Of a stretch of 64,000 bases of DNA, positions 1-12,166 are shown in pieces; within the stretch, counting starts at the first letter, position 1, and each line of letters begins with the position of its first letter. The notes under the pieces were generated by a model. It had not been told where the DNA came from, searched no databases, and was given only the letters and a program-made list of their open reading frames with translations. Location of the stretch: contig JAACJM010000030.1 in assembly GCA_013368315.1 (NCBI GenBank), positions 248,001-312,000 on the forward strand, read 5' to 3'. Position numbers and translations under genes: made by a program. The stretch is from Tetrapyrgos nigripes. Its lineage: Eukaryota; Basidiomycota; Agaricomycetes; Agaricales; Campanellaceae.

Positions 1-702
1 GCCTTCGCTTACTACGGGGGCCTAAGTAGAACTTGAAGTGTGCCGGTGCTTTTGAATCGAGTGGATGAATAGGAATCTTCTTTGGCTATGACTGGGACTG
101 GCTTTAGATTGCTTTCTGTGAATATTTATTAATCGGGGAAGGATTCACGCCAATCTCACTGCGACTGGATATCCGGACAGTGAGTCAACATCTTCCCTAT
201 TCCACTCGCTTTTCATGCATCAACGAGTCCACTTGGCACTGACAGATGAAGGCAATGAGCAAGAAACAAAACCAGGAGGAATTCGAGATTTGCGCTAAGA
301 CGACTAGTAGTTGGACGTGGGTGTGGGTGGTGCATCTTGCCTTTCGATAATCAACGTTCAGCCTTCTTCACCAGTGCCTCTACTGGTGATTTCTTCTCTT
401 CCTCGCCGTGACGGCGTCATAACAGCAGCCTGTTCGTAATAGCATTCTGCCAACTCGATGTTGCTCCCTCCATCGGAGTGAGAATCTCAGAAATTCAGTG
501 GCTACTTGGACGGCGGCAGAGCAGTTTCTGTTCTGGCCTTTCATGCTTTCCTGAGTGCTATCACCTTGTGGTGTCCGTAATTATTTCCCGAGCAATAATA
601 CAAGTTCTTATAACATATTGTACTTGCCATTTTACTTTGTCACTTCTCCGTCTTCATGGTCTGCTGGCACCTCTGACATATATGCCCCCTCGTCCACCTC
701 TC
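1..702. other. No gene recognised at left edge
   Basis: This stretch runs from the window edge to the stop codon of the first minus-strand gene. I see no conserved protein segment, tRNA or repeat. The plus-strand open frame that starts near 478 runs into the antisense of the neighbouring gene and looks accidental. The 3' untranslated region of the first gene should lie in its right-hand part. Confidence 0.5.
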
Positions 703-2188
703 CTATTCTTCCCCCTCTTGAACCATTTCTTGTCTCAAGGTATTCCCACCGATTTGCTCCTCTTCGTCTTGAACCCTCTCGGCCATGTCGACGCCGCCAA
801 TCTGGCTAACTTTTTCAGTCCCCATAATCACGATCCACAAAATTTCATCCGTCGCCCAGTGTTCCAACAAGTCTTGTTCGGCAACTCGTTTCTGCAGAGG
901 TGACTGCGATGATATTCCGCTTTCCCTTCGGTGATTCAGAAACTTCCTTTCTTCTTTGATCTCTCGCTCCATCCTGCGTTTCTCCATATAATTGTGAGCA
1001 CGGCCTGCAAACTTAAAGGCTTTCGGTGCAGCACTGGAGCTCATTGTTTCCCGTCTTGAAAAACTCGGATCCTTCACATCGTCCTTGAACCATCTCCCTA
1101 GTATTACCTGTCCCCCGCTACTCTGTAAATCTATACCCTCTTCAAATCTTTTTAGTCTTCTTCTTCTCCTCTCGTTCCTTCTTTCTCTTCTGCCCTCTAT
1201 CCATGTATCAGCCTCTACACCCCAAGCTTTCATCTTGTCCATCACTCCCTTGGCTTCCACAGGCGGCGGCAACCCATCATTCAACCTCAGCGGTAGAGCC
1301 AATCCAGATTCTTGTACCATTGCCAACCTTCGCCTCAACACCGACCCTTCTATCGTTTCTCCCTCATTAAAATGTATTGAAGGTGCTTTATCCGTTATAG
1401 CGCGTACAATTCTCCTCCCCCATGGAATCGGAATTGGGGACCTCAAGACCAAGGAACCAACTCGTCGGCCAAATTTATTCCACAATTCCTTTAGTGAACT
1501 CTTCTTTTCAGTGTCCAAGCCGTTTTCTCCTGTCGGCTCCGATATGAGAAGAGGCATTGCTGGTCTCGTGCATAGACGGACAGATAGTCCTCGGGGATGG
1601 AAGAGATTTTGATTTGCTGCTCGGAGGTACCGGTCTGTCAGGGTTTTAGAGAGGATACGCATTCCTATTAGACCGATGGCGCTCATAACGAATCCAGCGA
1701 TCGTTGTGGACCAGAAGGGTCTGCCAGGGTCCGCAAAAGTCAGAAACAAATTGTCAATAGACATTATAGTATTGAAATCGAAATTTATCAACGCACAAGA
1801 AACTGACGATAATCCCAACAAGGTTTAATATCCTCAGTGGTGGATTAGCCTGGATGGCCAGATTCAGTCCGTCGATGAAATTGAGGAGCATTTCCTGTGA
1901 GATGCCAACAGATTGAAGCTCTTCGTTGTATCCTCTCGCAAATGGAGAATCCCAGTCAGCTGAGAGGCTGATCTGAGGTATGTAGAGTGGAAGTGGGAGA
2001 GGACTTTTACGATCTCGGGACTGCTGCTTGGTGCTAGACTCGGCCTGGGACGTCGAAGGAGGAAGGAACTGTTCTATGGGAAGGTCGGCATCCACTTTCA
2101 GGCGACTATTGGATAAGGGTGCAATAGGGGCTTGAGCAAGAAAAGCGTCAACGTCGTCACCACTCGCTTCAAAGAGAGACGCAGGCAT
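703..2188 (-). CDS. Conserved fungal protein of unknown function, putative membrane segment
   Basis: Two exons fit well: 2188-1797 and 1720-703, joined by a 76-base intron with a GTGCGT donor and a GGCAG acceptor. Splicing restores a continuous frame reading VGIIVSFLPFWSTTIAGFVM across the junction. The deduced protein is about 470 residues. It has a Pro/Ser-rich N-terminus, a hydrophobic stretch around residues 120-155 followed by KTLTDRYLRAAN and HPRGLSVRLCT, a block RRRLAMVQESGLALPL, and a very basic Arg/Lys/Glu-rich C-terminal half. From memory, this order resembles a conserved protein family found across ascomycetes and basidiomycetes that has no assigned function. The first Met is upstream of every conserved block and was chosen for that reason. 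I do not assign an activity; a membrane-associated protein with a charged cytosolic tail is an inference. Confidence 0.75.
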
Positions 2189-2548
2189 GTGGATTCTTGG
2201 ATATTCATTACTTCTTTCATTCTACCAGTTAGTTTTATACTTGTCAATATATATGTAGCAGCCAGTGCTGAAATTTGAAAGCTCTCATCTCAAAATAACT
2301 AAAGAGCTTGGACGGGTATATCTGACAGTGTTCGAGTTTAACCGACGTACCGACGAGCATAGAATCTGCATCTATATTAGACTACAACTACATTGCGCTA
2401 TGCGGGCATAGATAAGGTATTTGACTAAGGACACCCGAAGTAACGTTTTGAGAGAGGAGGAGCGTTCAACAGCCAGGAAGAAAAGTACAGATAGAGCTAT
2501 CAGAGTATTGCAGGCCGTGGACTGCTGATACCTGACATCGGCAATTCG

Positions 2549-2697
2549 GACTGGATTCCAGGTATGGAAACCGTAGACCGTGAATAGCGCCACACCCTCT
2601 AAGATCTAAGCTCTTGATTCTCGATATTCAGAATTCTAAGAGCTTGGAAGGTGCGGACCTATCCACGGTCTACGGTTTCCATATGTGGAATCAATCC
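2549..2697. repeat. Imperfect inverted repeat (hairpin) between two genes
   Basis: The arms at about 2549-2612 and 2637-2697 are reverse complements over most of their length. Both contain ACGGTCTACGGTTTCCATA (in opposite orientation) and end towards the loop in AAGAGCTT. A weaker match around TGCAATAC may extend the arms outward. It lies between the RAD17 stop and the start of the next minus-strand gene, so it could be a small foldback element or part of an untranslated region. Confidence 0.7.
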
Positions 2698-2744
2698 ACT
2701 CCGTCTTGCAATACAGAACTATCCCAACAAGCATATACGCGTCA

Positions 2745-5513
2745 TCAGTCCGGAAAGTCGTCGATATCATCACTTTCCAACCACCCTCCCTCATTAATTT
2801 CAAGCTTCTTCTCCCAGACCTCACCATCCTGCAACATACCCATCTCTTGCTGTTCCTCTAATGGAATGGCTCCATCCGAATACGGCTCCCTACCATCCTC
2901 CGTATCATCCACCTGTTCAGTCCGCATCGTCGACCCAAAATCTGATCCAGACCCCGACGGATACGTGAATTGCATCGAACTAAAAACACGATGATTACGA
3001 GGAACCATTGACGATGTGGACGAATATTGGTTTGGACTGATAATCCTCGCAGTATCTCTCGCTTTAAGCACGCCTCCTAGTTCAATGGCAATGTTTCTGT
3101 GTGTCCATCCGCTAATATTCCAGCCGGCGTCATCTTCTTCGTGCTCGGTATCAAAAGAGAATGAAGCAGCAGTGCCTCTCGAGGACCGAATCCCTTGGTC
3201 AACAATCCAGCTACGGACATCCTTCACGCCTTCCCAGGCAGTCTTTTCCTTCTCGAGAGCATCGAAGAATTCGGGTTTGAAGGTTTTTTGACCACGTCTC
3301 TCAATGGGGTGAGGTAAAGAATGAAGGGTGCCCAAGGCGAGGAGATGAAATTGATGAGGATTGGCTTGGTACCACTATAACGCGATTCGAAGTGAGCAAA
3401 CACCGCTAAGCAGTAAGACAGTGTAAAATGAGACTCACAGCTTCACCACCACTGGAATCTATCCAACTCAACCACTCTGAGACATCTTCGCAATGGTTTA
3501 TCTCGTCGCAAAACTGTGGATAATTCTGATGTATATACAGGGAGAACAGTGACGAGTCGATTGGAGAGTCGGAATACAACATCTACAGCAAAAGGTTGAG
3601 TTACGAATCATGAAGTGGTATTGGGACACATACGTTGATATCAACCCTGCTAGCTTTCCTATCGTGCTCACTCAAATGCGGAGGCAGTTTTGGGGGATCC
3701 TTCAGCCTCTTGTCGAGCTCTTGTTCTTTCCTCGCGTCTCTGGCTGATGTGGAAGCAGCAGGGGGATCCCCTTTACCTGTAAAACCCATCTAGTCTAAGG
3801 GGCACAAAGAGAAGATCGTTGAACACGTACGTTTATTATACAACACCTTTCCCAACAGATGGAACAACACAAGACTCTGCTCCCTCCGGGTGATGCTCTC
3901 CACTAACACCTGCTCGTTCAGCTTGGTCCCATCTGAAGCCTTCTTTGCTTTACTCTTCGTCGGTTTGGTTAGTCTTGTACATGCAAACTGTAATCCCATA
4001 ATTGCACTCCGAATGTCACCATTAGCCGAATTAACGATGACATCGAGGAGAGCAGCAGATATTGGCGAGCGAGAGCCCGAGTCCTTTGGAAAACGCTTGT
4101 CGAGGAGCGCTTTGAGCGCTTTCGTAAGGAGCGTCGGGGCAACTGGATTAAACCTAAGAGTATTAAAACCAAACATGTCAAAAAATCATCTGTGCAGCAA
4201 AGAAATGAAGTCAACCCACCTAATCTGAGTAACATATGGGCCTTGCAAAATCTCCTTGGGTAGGAGTGTCCTGATATCCATAACTCCATCTCTGTCTTTG
4301 CTCCACATTCCATTAGCAAGCCGCTCGTCATCTGCTTCACCACGAGTCCCAGAGTCGCTCAGAATGATGACAATTGGGATAGGATCAGGCTCATTCATGC
4401 CAGAGTTGAGTACAGACTGGATGGCTTCGTGGAAGTGGGTCCGAGTGGATAGGTGAAGAATATTGGGAAGATCCTCTAGAAGGATTAGTCGTCTAGCTGG
4501 AGGGTTGACCATGGTGGAGCTGGAAGAGGGTGAAGAGCTTCTTGTATCCTTCGACTCTTCTACTTTCAGAGGCGAGGAAAACACATTCGAACAACGCGCG
4601 GCCCTCATGAGGAAGGTTTGGAATTTGGCAAAAGACGTCTCCGAGTTTTCATCTCGCGAAGGCCAAGGTTGTAGACTTGAGGAAGCGTAATTCTCGTCGG
4701 TTTTAGCTGGAATGTCTGAATGAGGATCTGATCGATGACTTGGACATTTGATTAGACGCACCGAACCCATTAAAGCTATAAGGAGCATCATCCAATGCAT
4801 TTCGCCATTCCACTATCTCAAATTGCATTTCACGGCTGAGGACACGTATGGTCGTAGTTTTGGCTGTTCCAGCTGGTCCTGTGAGGACAAGGATTCGCTT
4901 TGCAAAAACCTCAGAGAAATCTCAGAACGAATGATGCAGAACATACTCACTCTATACCTCCGCATCTTTCCAGTAGGGCCACCCATGAAAGCCTCATTTA
5001 ACCAGTCTCGAACATCTTGGACTTTTTTAAAGTGTACGGCAAGGGTTTTCTAAACTGAAATGAATCAAGGCTGTCGAATGGGTTATAGAATAGATTTACG
5101 CACCTCGTCTTGGGGCTCGTACATGTCCACCCATAATCTATCATCTGGGATATGCTCAGCCCGACAGAAGAAAAGCCTCTCAAAGTAAGGATTACCTGAC
5201 GCATCACCATCGTTAACAGGAAGTTCTTTGGCCTTTCCCTTATGGCTTGGAGTGTGATTACTGAGTTGAGACAGAGATAATCGTTGTTCAGGGGTTTGAG
5301 ATTGAGAAGGTTTTGCAAACTATCCAAAGTCAACATGAGCTTGCAGCTAAAAGACCACGAGTTTCTCACTGCAGTTAAAGGGTCAAAACGTTTGGACGTG
5401 GAAGCTGTTTCTGAAGACTCTAGTTTGAGAGTGTGAGTACTTGTCTTCCTGGTCGTCTTCGTGGTTGCCTTTGAGGTCGGCTTGGACTTTGTCGTGCTCG
5501 CGGGCTTTGGCAT
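2745..5513 (-). CDS. RAD17: Cell-cycle checkpoint clamp loader Rad17
   Basis: Rad17 (Rad24 in budding yeast) replaces Rfc1 in a clamp loader that places the 9-1-1 checkpoint clamp on damaged DNA in the nucleus. The N-terminal exon begins MPKPASTTKSK and is Lys/Ser/Thr-rich. Further exons carry DRLWVDMYEPQDE, then KKVQDVRDWLNEAF, as expected before the ATPase core. The Walker A motif GPAGTAKTTT follows at about 4850-4890, then EFEIVEW-type sequence, and a Walker B-like segment LILLEDLPN. The C-terminus is acidic and ends SDDIDDFPD. There are several short introns; for example a 48-base intron is needed after NGFG to enter the DIPAKTDENY frame. The Met at 5513 was preferred over one 29 codons upstream because the intervening residues look non-coding. 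The order of motifs makes the family assignment strong; exact exon limits are less sure. Confidence 0.92.
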
Positions 5514-5724
5514 TGTCCAAGTCGATGAAGCGTGACGTGACCAAGCGCGATTGCTATCACATGATCCGCAGTCACACTTGTCCTCGTTATGTTGTCTCAA
5601 CTCAAAAACCTGGATACTTCAATGGATTGCTGCAATAGTATCCAGCAAGAAATAGTCATCAAGTACAATATACACAGCATATAAAAAACTCGTGAAAGAC
5701 CGTAGCGGGTCCATTCTAATATTA

Positions 5725-7236
5725 CTATTGCCTACCCACTCCAACTGCTCCAACCGCGGAACTGGCGCGTTCTGCAGCCGGAACTCTAGCAGATGCACTA
5801 CCTGATGCGACACCTTCAATCCCTCTGAGCCCCGGACCAGAATTTGTACCAACTAACACACTATTCGACACCTTTGGCGCGTCAAACGGAGGACCCAAAT
5901 CCACTCCAGCACCATTCCCAAACTGCCCTTCCGAAGCCCTCCTTTGCAACAAACTCAAGGCTGCACCAACTGCACTGCTCATAGAACCAGTCGTCCCTAA
6001 CGAACTCGTAGACCCTGTCGTGCTCGATGACGGTGTATTCTTTCCTGAAAAACCAGAGAACGAGGCTCTCACAGCTTTTGTTGCTGAATGGGAGGACCAG
6101 AATGAGTCGTACGTCAAGGTAGGTGTAGGCGTAGGAGTAGGCATTACAGCCTGAGGGGTAGGTTTGGGTACCGGTACGGGTGTAGTGGTTTTACCAGTGT
6201 TGTAATCATAGGTAAAGTTGGTCGATCCAGGTTGGGAAGATGAATTTTGACTTTCCGAGCTACTCCAAGAGAATGATGATAAGGAAGATAGGGGTACAGG
6301 ACCGGATTTTGAAGTCGAAGGTGCAGTTGGTGAGGATGTAGACGTGGATGGTGAGGCAGAAGCAGCGGAATTTTTATTGGAGGCAGCGGATGTTCTTCGA
6401 GGTTTACTGGGAGGCTTGGTGCTATTGGGCTTTTCATGGTCATTGATAGAGGAGCCCGGAAGATTGTGCGATAACGCAGGTGGCGGGTTCTGGAAATAGT
6501 CAGTGTCTCCCAGACATAGCGTGGTCAAATAACCACTCACATAAGAGGGGCTCGGGTATGCTCTGGCAGCGGCTGCCAATGAGACCGGATTGTTCGGCGT
6601 TGATGGTCGCGGCGGATTTTGGTCTACGTCCATTGCCGTAGGCCGTGAGTATGAGTTGCTCGCTAAAAGTTGTACATTGGACCCTGTTGGTTGCAGATGT
6701 GTTCCTGTTATTCTGGACGACGATGTTGAGGCGCTAGCCGCCAAATTTGATGCAGACTCCACGAGGACAGGTGTCCCTGACCGTGCAGTCTCCTCATTTG
6801 CGCTGGGTCGAAACTTGGCTTCCGGTGGTGAAGACCTTGATCCCGAGGATTCTGTCCGGAGAGAAAGCAAGGTCTCAGCAAAAACATGGCTGACAAATGG
6901 TTTATGTGAACCTGGATGAGCGCCCTGACTTGATGTTTGGGTATTGATTTCAGGAGAGCGAGCATTGGTATGATGAAAGTACAAATTTTCGACTTCGTTG
7001 AGGTTTTGTTTATGCTGCGACATGTCAGGCAAGTGTCCCATGAATTCCAAATCGCAGAAAAACGCACCCAACCATGCTCAACTTTCAGACGTGCATACTG
7101 CAGACGTAATTGAAGTTGCTTTGAGAGCTATTGACAGAAGGTATGTTCAAACCATGGTCAGCAAAATTCCAGAGCACAAACTTACATGAGCTGCCCTAGC
7201 CTTTTCCAACGTCAGTTTGCGCTTCCGCTCGTCCAT
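5725..7236 (-). CDS. Unrecognised protein: conserved-looking N-terminal helix, long disordered tail
   Basis: Exons 7236-7186, 7127-7068 and about 7014-5725 join in frame. They give MDERKRKLTLEKARAAH, then LSKQLQLRLQYARLKVEHGW, then HKQNLNEVENLYFHH. This start is basic, helical and probably a coiled coil, and has the look of a conserved motif. The remaining roughly 400 residues are rich in Ser, Thr, Pro, Gly and Asn with homopolymer-like stretches, so intrinsically disordered. A further 51-base GT-AG intron near 6490-6545 is likely. The open frame continues upstream of the chosen Met, so the true start may lie in an earlier exon. It is divergent from BNA1 with about 375 bases between them. I do not recognise the family; a nuclear adaptor or regulatory protein would be a guess. 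Confidence 0.6.
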
Positions 7237-7610
7237 CTTCCTGGTGTCAAGGCCAAATTTGAGGAGATATAAGCGCCCTGAGTACTGAGCCCTCCGACAC
7301 GCTAGCTGGCTTGAGGACTGCCAATGGCAAGGATGAGATGCGCAACAGTGCAGGCACGAACCTCGAAGCTTTTTCCGCACGTGTCGGGTTCACGTGAGTA
7401 TCACATGCAGATGTCCTCGGAATTGGATTGAATTGAAACGACACTTGACCTCGAGTCATTTTTTATCTCTTTATTTAACGTCTACATACATAGCAGGCAA
7501 GATTGCGACGGGACCAGTGTATCTACAGTAAGTATACAGCCAGGTACTATTGAGACCTCGACCCTCCTCCGGGCTTCCTCACCAAGTAGCTTTTTCCTCC
7601 TACAGTCAAG

Positions 7611-8306
7611 ATGCCTCTATCTCCTCCAATCAACTTTCCGAAATGGCTTGAAGAAAACAAATCACTACTTCAACCTCCGGTGAACAACTTTTGCCTGTAC
7701 AGGGGAGGCGATTTCATAGTCATGGCCGTCGGAGGTCCGAACGAGAGGAACGATTATCACATTAACGAGACAGAAGTGCGTTTTGTTTCCTTTTGATGTC
7801 ATTTGCAAGTGAAGATGAACCCTGACATCAAGGAATGGTTCTATCAACACAAAGGTGGCATGTTGCTGCGCACCGTAGACGAAGGGAAATTTAGGGACAT
7901 CCGTATCGAGGAAGGAGAGATGTTTTTGCTACCTGGTGAGCTCTTATCTGGAAATCTGACCTCCACTATCTCAAGTGCTCTTCTAGCCAACACCCCGCAC
8001 AACCCTGTTCGCTTTGCAAACACTATCGGAATCGTTATGGAAAGAGAACGTCCCGCGGAATCTCAAGGTGCGTTGCGCGTCATTATGATCCTTATGGCCG
8101 ACTAGAGCTCAGTTAAATATCCGACGTTAGACCGACTCAGGTGGTATTGTCCCAGCTCGTCGCACGAGACGCCTACGGTCATCTATGAAGAAACTTTCCA
8201 TGTAACGGATCTTGGTACCCAGCTCAAGCCTGTCATTGAGCGTTGGCAGAAGAACGAGGATCTGAGAAAGTGCAAGTCCTGTGGCACGGTAGCACCTTCC
8301 AAGTAA
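7611..8306 (+). CDS. BNA1: 3-hydroxyanthranilate 3,4-dioxygenase
   Basis: This iron-dependent cytosolic enzyme opens the ring of 3-hydroxyanthranilate in the kynurenine route from tryptophan to quinolinate and NAD. Exons 7611-7775, 7833-7935, 7987-8067 and 8131-8306 total 525 bases and give 174 residues, the usual fungal length. The cupin metal ligands are visible: His50 in NDYHINE, Glu56 in TEEWFYQ and the His of [15 protein letters not shown] and the [12 protein letters not shown] segment are family features. The C-terminus carries CKSCG, half of the rubredoxin-like metal site found in fungal and bacterial members. Introns are 46-63 bases with standard borders. It seems intact. Confidence 0.95.
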
Positions 8307-8580
8307 TATCATTATTACGAGAGCACACGGAAACTCAGGAGTTTGAGACAGTGTATGTAGGATACTTAAGATGTGTACAGGACGTTGGATATGTATAAGT
8401 ATGACATCACAGAAGAGTCTGCCCTCGATGACTCATGCGACTTATTATGGTTACATCGTGCAGTGTCTTTAAGGAGGGCTGTGCGTTATCATCTATCTTT
8501 CCTACCACATCCGTCCCCATCCCTACCCGCTCTTTGGTACGCCTTTCAAGTATCTGAGTACTGACTTTATATTTGTCTTA

Positions 8581-8975
8581 GCGGAAGTTCAGAAATTCGG
8601 GAAACGGACGCACAATAGGGGTTTGTCGAAGGTGAAAGCAAGTCTGGAATATAACTATACTTACACTGTATCAGAAGTACTTTATCGAACAATACCCTGC
8701 TCAAATATTCATCCAGCCAACTTCTGGTAGATCATTGAGGAACCAAGGTCGTTTTGTTTCGGACCCTCGACCTCATTATGGAAATCCGAACATATCCGAG
8801 GGACTGGAAGTTCTAAAGGTAAAACGTCTGTCGTCGTCTTCATAAGAAGCTAGTCTATAACATAACGACAACTTGTAGGCTTACTTAGTTACCCGTGCAA
8901 CCAAATGTACATACCTGGAAGTCCGATTCCCACTGCAGCGGAAGTTCTCTGCGCCAATCGTACGGGTCTTTCGCT
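8581..8975 (+). other. Possible 3' exons of an unrecognised gene
   Basis: Three open segments join in one frame across plausible introns. 8581-8631 reads AEVQKFGKRTHNRGLSK; an intron of about 43 bases ends in TATCAG. 8675-8818 begins KYFIEQYPAQIFIQP and ends SEGLEVLK; an intron follows from GTAAAA to TTGTAG. 8879-8974 begins AYLVTRATKC, ends APIVRVFR and then a stop. This could be the end of a gene whose 5' part lies near 8350-8580, or a chance set. No family is recognised. Confidence 0.3.
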
Positions 8976-10691
8976 GAATCTCTTCCACATCTTGAAGCTG
9001 TCGGAGCCGTTTTTCACTCGTCGCCCGGCATTGAAACTATTACAAGGTAGCAGCGGCGAGTCAAAGTCCCTTGTTGCGGCTGCGCTAGTATCTGCCGCAC
9101 CGGCGAAAGAGCAGCTCCAGTCGTGTGAGTGTCAATCTGCTCCCTTTCCGCATTTCGGTGATTGCCTATAGGTTCCTTCTCTCCTTTGGGCACGGACACT
9201 TTGACTCTCCAAACTCCTTCACATCTTGATTGGCTGGAGAACACGTCAAGGCGTATCTGAATGAGCTGGTTGTATACGGTCCTTATCTAAGTCTGCTTAT
9301 CAGGGACGTTTTGAGGACGAGCAGGTCAGCTGCCTGTGCTTTAAGACGTGTACTTATCCTTACCTGCCACTGAAAGCCACCAATCTATTCAGCGTGTTCC
9401 GAGGTGAAAGTTTCAGCCTTTTCGTGGTTAACACGAAAAAAATCCGACTCTTTAAATATCCTCGAAGCCTCAGCGGTACTGCCCCGGCCGCGGCCAGTGG
9501 TCTTCCCGTACTTACAGAGTCTTACACAGTCCAGTGCGGCACGAGCCTGAGTCCTCCTTTCCCACCAATCCCGAAATTTAGGACTGGGGGTGCAAAGTTT
9601 TTCAACGGCAAGCCTAGTATCCGCGCCATCCATCCGACCACCTCGGTTTCAATCCCAACCCTGATCCACACTACACTCTAGTTTTATGGAACCTTTTCAT
9701 GTTCCGCCTGTTGAAGGCTAAAAGAAGGATAGAAGTTACCAAAAGTTTCTGATCGTATGCACTACCAGTGAAAGAAAGCGGAAGGTGGATCTTCGTATTC
9801 TCTGTCAGTTTGTCTTTTGACCTTTCCGCATTGATTGTGGCAGGCGGGTCCCAGACTAGGTGGTGGAATTAAGTGGTCATGGCTCGAGCAAGTTCAAGTT
9901 CAAGGAGAGCGTAGTAGTCCATAGTGAGTTTTTTTTCCCCCAATAAACATGATTGGCTGCCGGATACTAAATTATTCACCTCGGATCCGACCGCTCACCA
10001 TTTCTTCAGGTACTGCACCGACACTCAGATACTTGCTATTAGATTCCCATCTCGAGAGATCGTTGAATACCTGATTCCTTATTATTCTTAGCTCGTTGAA
10101 AGTCCGAAGCACATATTGGATTCAGAGATCCTCGTACCGATCTTCCCCATTTTTCTCCCCGCTGTACTACTCTTCTAGAAGAACTCGGACTTAGATGATG
10201 TACTATTGTTACTCAACTCTAGCCCTTCAAGGGCTTGTAAAATTTTCTGGACAATGAATGAAGCGATGCTCCTTCTGATTCCATCGGGTTGATACGCACT
10301 CATTGAACTTGAATGCGGTCTAATGTGGTCTAGAACATGAATATATACATGTCAAGAAAAGACTGCGTACCAGTGTGACTGGTGTGTCCTCATAGAAGTA
10401 CTTCCATTGCCACTGATATACAAGTATAGAGATAGTGCCGTTGCGAATGTTCAAACGGATAAACGTGCGATCTAAGTAAGTACACGGACGCAGATAGCTG
10501 TAAAGCTGAGCCTTGAGGTGGTTTAATGATCTGCTATCCTTGAGCCAGCGATAACTGGAGGACCAGCTTTCCAATGAGGCATGTATGAAGTACTTATTTC
10601 TCAGCCACTCAACACGCGGTGGCGCTACTAGATTAAAGCCGCAATTGAATTTTCTCCATACACCCTAATTTTAAGCCTCTGGAAAATCACT
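8976..10691. other. Intergenic, no gene recognised
   Basis: I see only short open frames without family signatures on either strand. There is no tRNA, no clear repeat and no transposon terminus. CpG dinucleotides are at normal density, in contrast to the repeat island further right. Confidence 0.5.
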
Positions 10692-10712
10692 CCCCCCCCC
10701 CCCCCCCCCCCC
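10692..10712. repeat. Homopolymer run of 21 C
   Basis: Twenty-one consecutive cytosines are present just left of the first segmental duplication copy. Such runs are mutable, and the exact length may be a sequencing artefact. Confidence 0.9.
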
Positions 10713-12166
10713 TCACGAATCCGCGGTGGAAATTCCAATAATAGTATCAATGGTTGATGGAACTTGTCTGAAGCATATCAAGAGAAGGGAAGCCAATTTT
10801 CATATGTGCAAAAAAGTTTACAATGTTCCCTCTGTACCTATTACATACAGTAGATACATCGGGTTGCCTCCCGGACCCTCGGCGTATCAGTTCTTGGTCC
10901 CAGCTCGTCCCTCGACAATCGATCCCGAATCGAATGCATATACTATGTTTGTACTCGGAAACAGACTCGAAGGCCTAGCCAAGTCTCCAGAAGATCTCTG
11001 ATAAGTACTTTTATAAGACCACAAGAATGATAAACTCATTGACTCTCATACATTTACGACGCTTCTTTCACTGAAGTGAGATGGTACTTGGTCCTGGCGC
11101 GGCAGGGACAATCTCAAACTCCGCGTTTTCGTATCTTGCTCGTCCTCGAGGGATTCTGGAAAACGAGCCTGAAGATAAGTTTGACAGACGACTTGCTCTC
11201 AGACCGTTGTTCATGCCAGTGGCGGATCTTCGTGCTAGAAGTCGCCGTTTTTTCTTCAGCACCTAATATTCAATCTTGCGAACATTAATTAATGAATTTG
11301 GATCTATTTTCGTTTTTCATACAGCGGTAAGAACTGCATAGTATTGTAGTCGTATATACTTAGAACTCGTCCCTGTGTCCTTGAGGCCCGTCTACCTACC
11401 AACTTTAGTTTCATAACTTCTCAGCGTGTAGTCCTTTCGCAGTGCGCACGTTCAATCGATAGCTATTCAAACTGGAACTGGACCTCTCACGCAATTGCAA
11501 GACAAAGCAAGCGGTTTTACGAGTCCTACTCAACACTGGTACCAAGTAATCAACAGCTGTAGTATAGCCACACTATATATGCATATGGACCAGATACCGA
11601 TGGGAAAATCCTCGGAGACACGTTCTGATTGGCGATGGTTAATGATTGCGCGTTCTTCCTAAATCTTTCGCAAGATTCAACAAGTTCTGGGCCTTTCAAG
11701 GTGACCTCGGAAGATTGCGAAGAGGAACCCTTGCGAAACGGCTGTGAAGTCTAAGGAATCTGACGCTGAGCGTGAAACACCAAAAAAGAGTCGAGACTCG
11801 AAAGACGCGACGCGTCTAGATCTGGTCACGCGCGTCGACGCGAGAGTGGCGTGCCGTAGCAACGGTCCGGATACCGAACCAACCACTTTTTTCTTCTTGA
11901 TTGCAAGTTGGTTACCATACTTGCATAACAGCGAGGAGATTACTAGTGGCCACAGCTAGCAAAACACATATCCAAATGAACAATTTCATATCCGCAATAC
12001 AATAAATTTTACACAACATTATTTGAAGAAATCCATCCTGCCGCGAAAAAAAATAGTACAATGACCGCCAAACCCCAGACTCATGCTTCAGACATCTTAT
12101 CCTACAAGTCTTTTTTCTTTCTGATTCAATCTCTTCGGCTTCGACGCATATATGCACCTTCCCAGC

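Noticed and set aside
478..1612. Plus-strand open frames at 478-903 and 1085-1612
   Set aside because: They are antisense to the well-supported two-exon minus-strand gene and have no family motifs.
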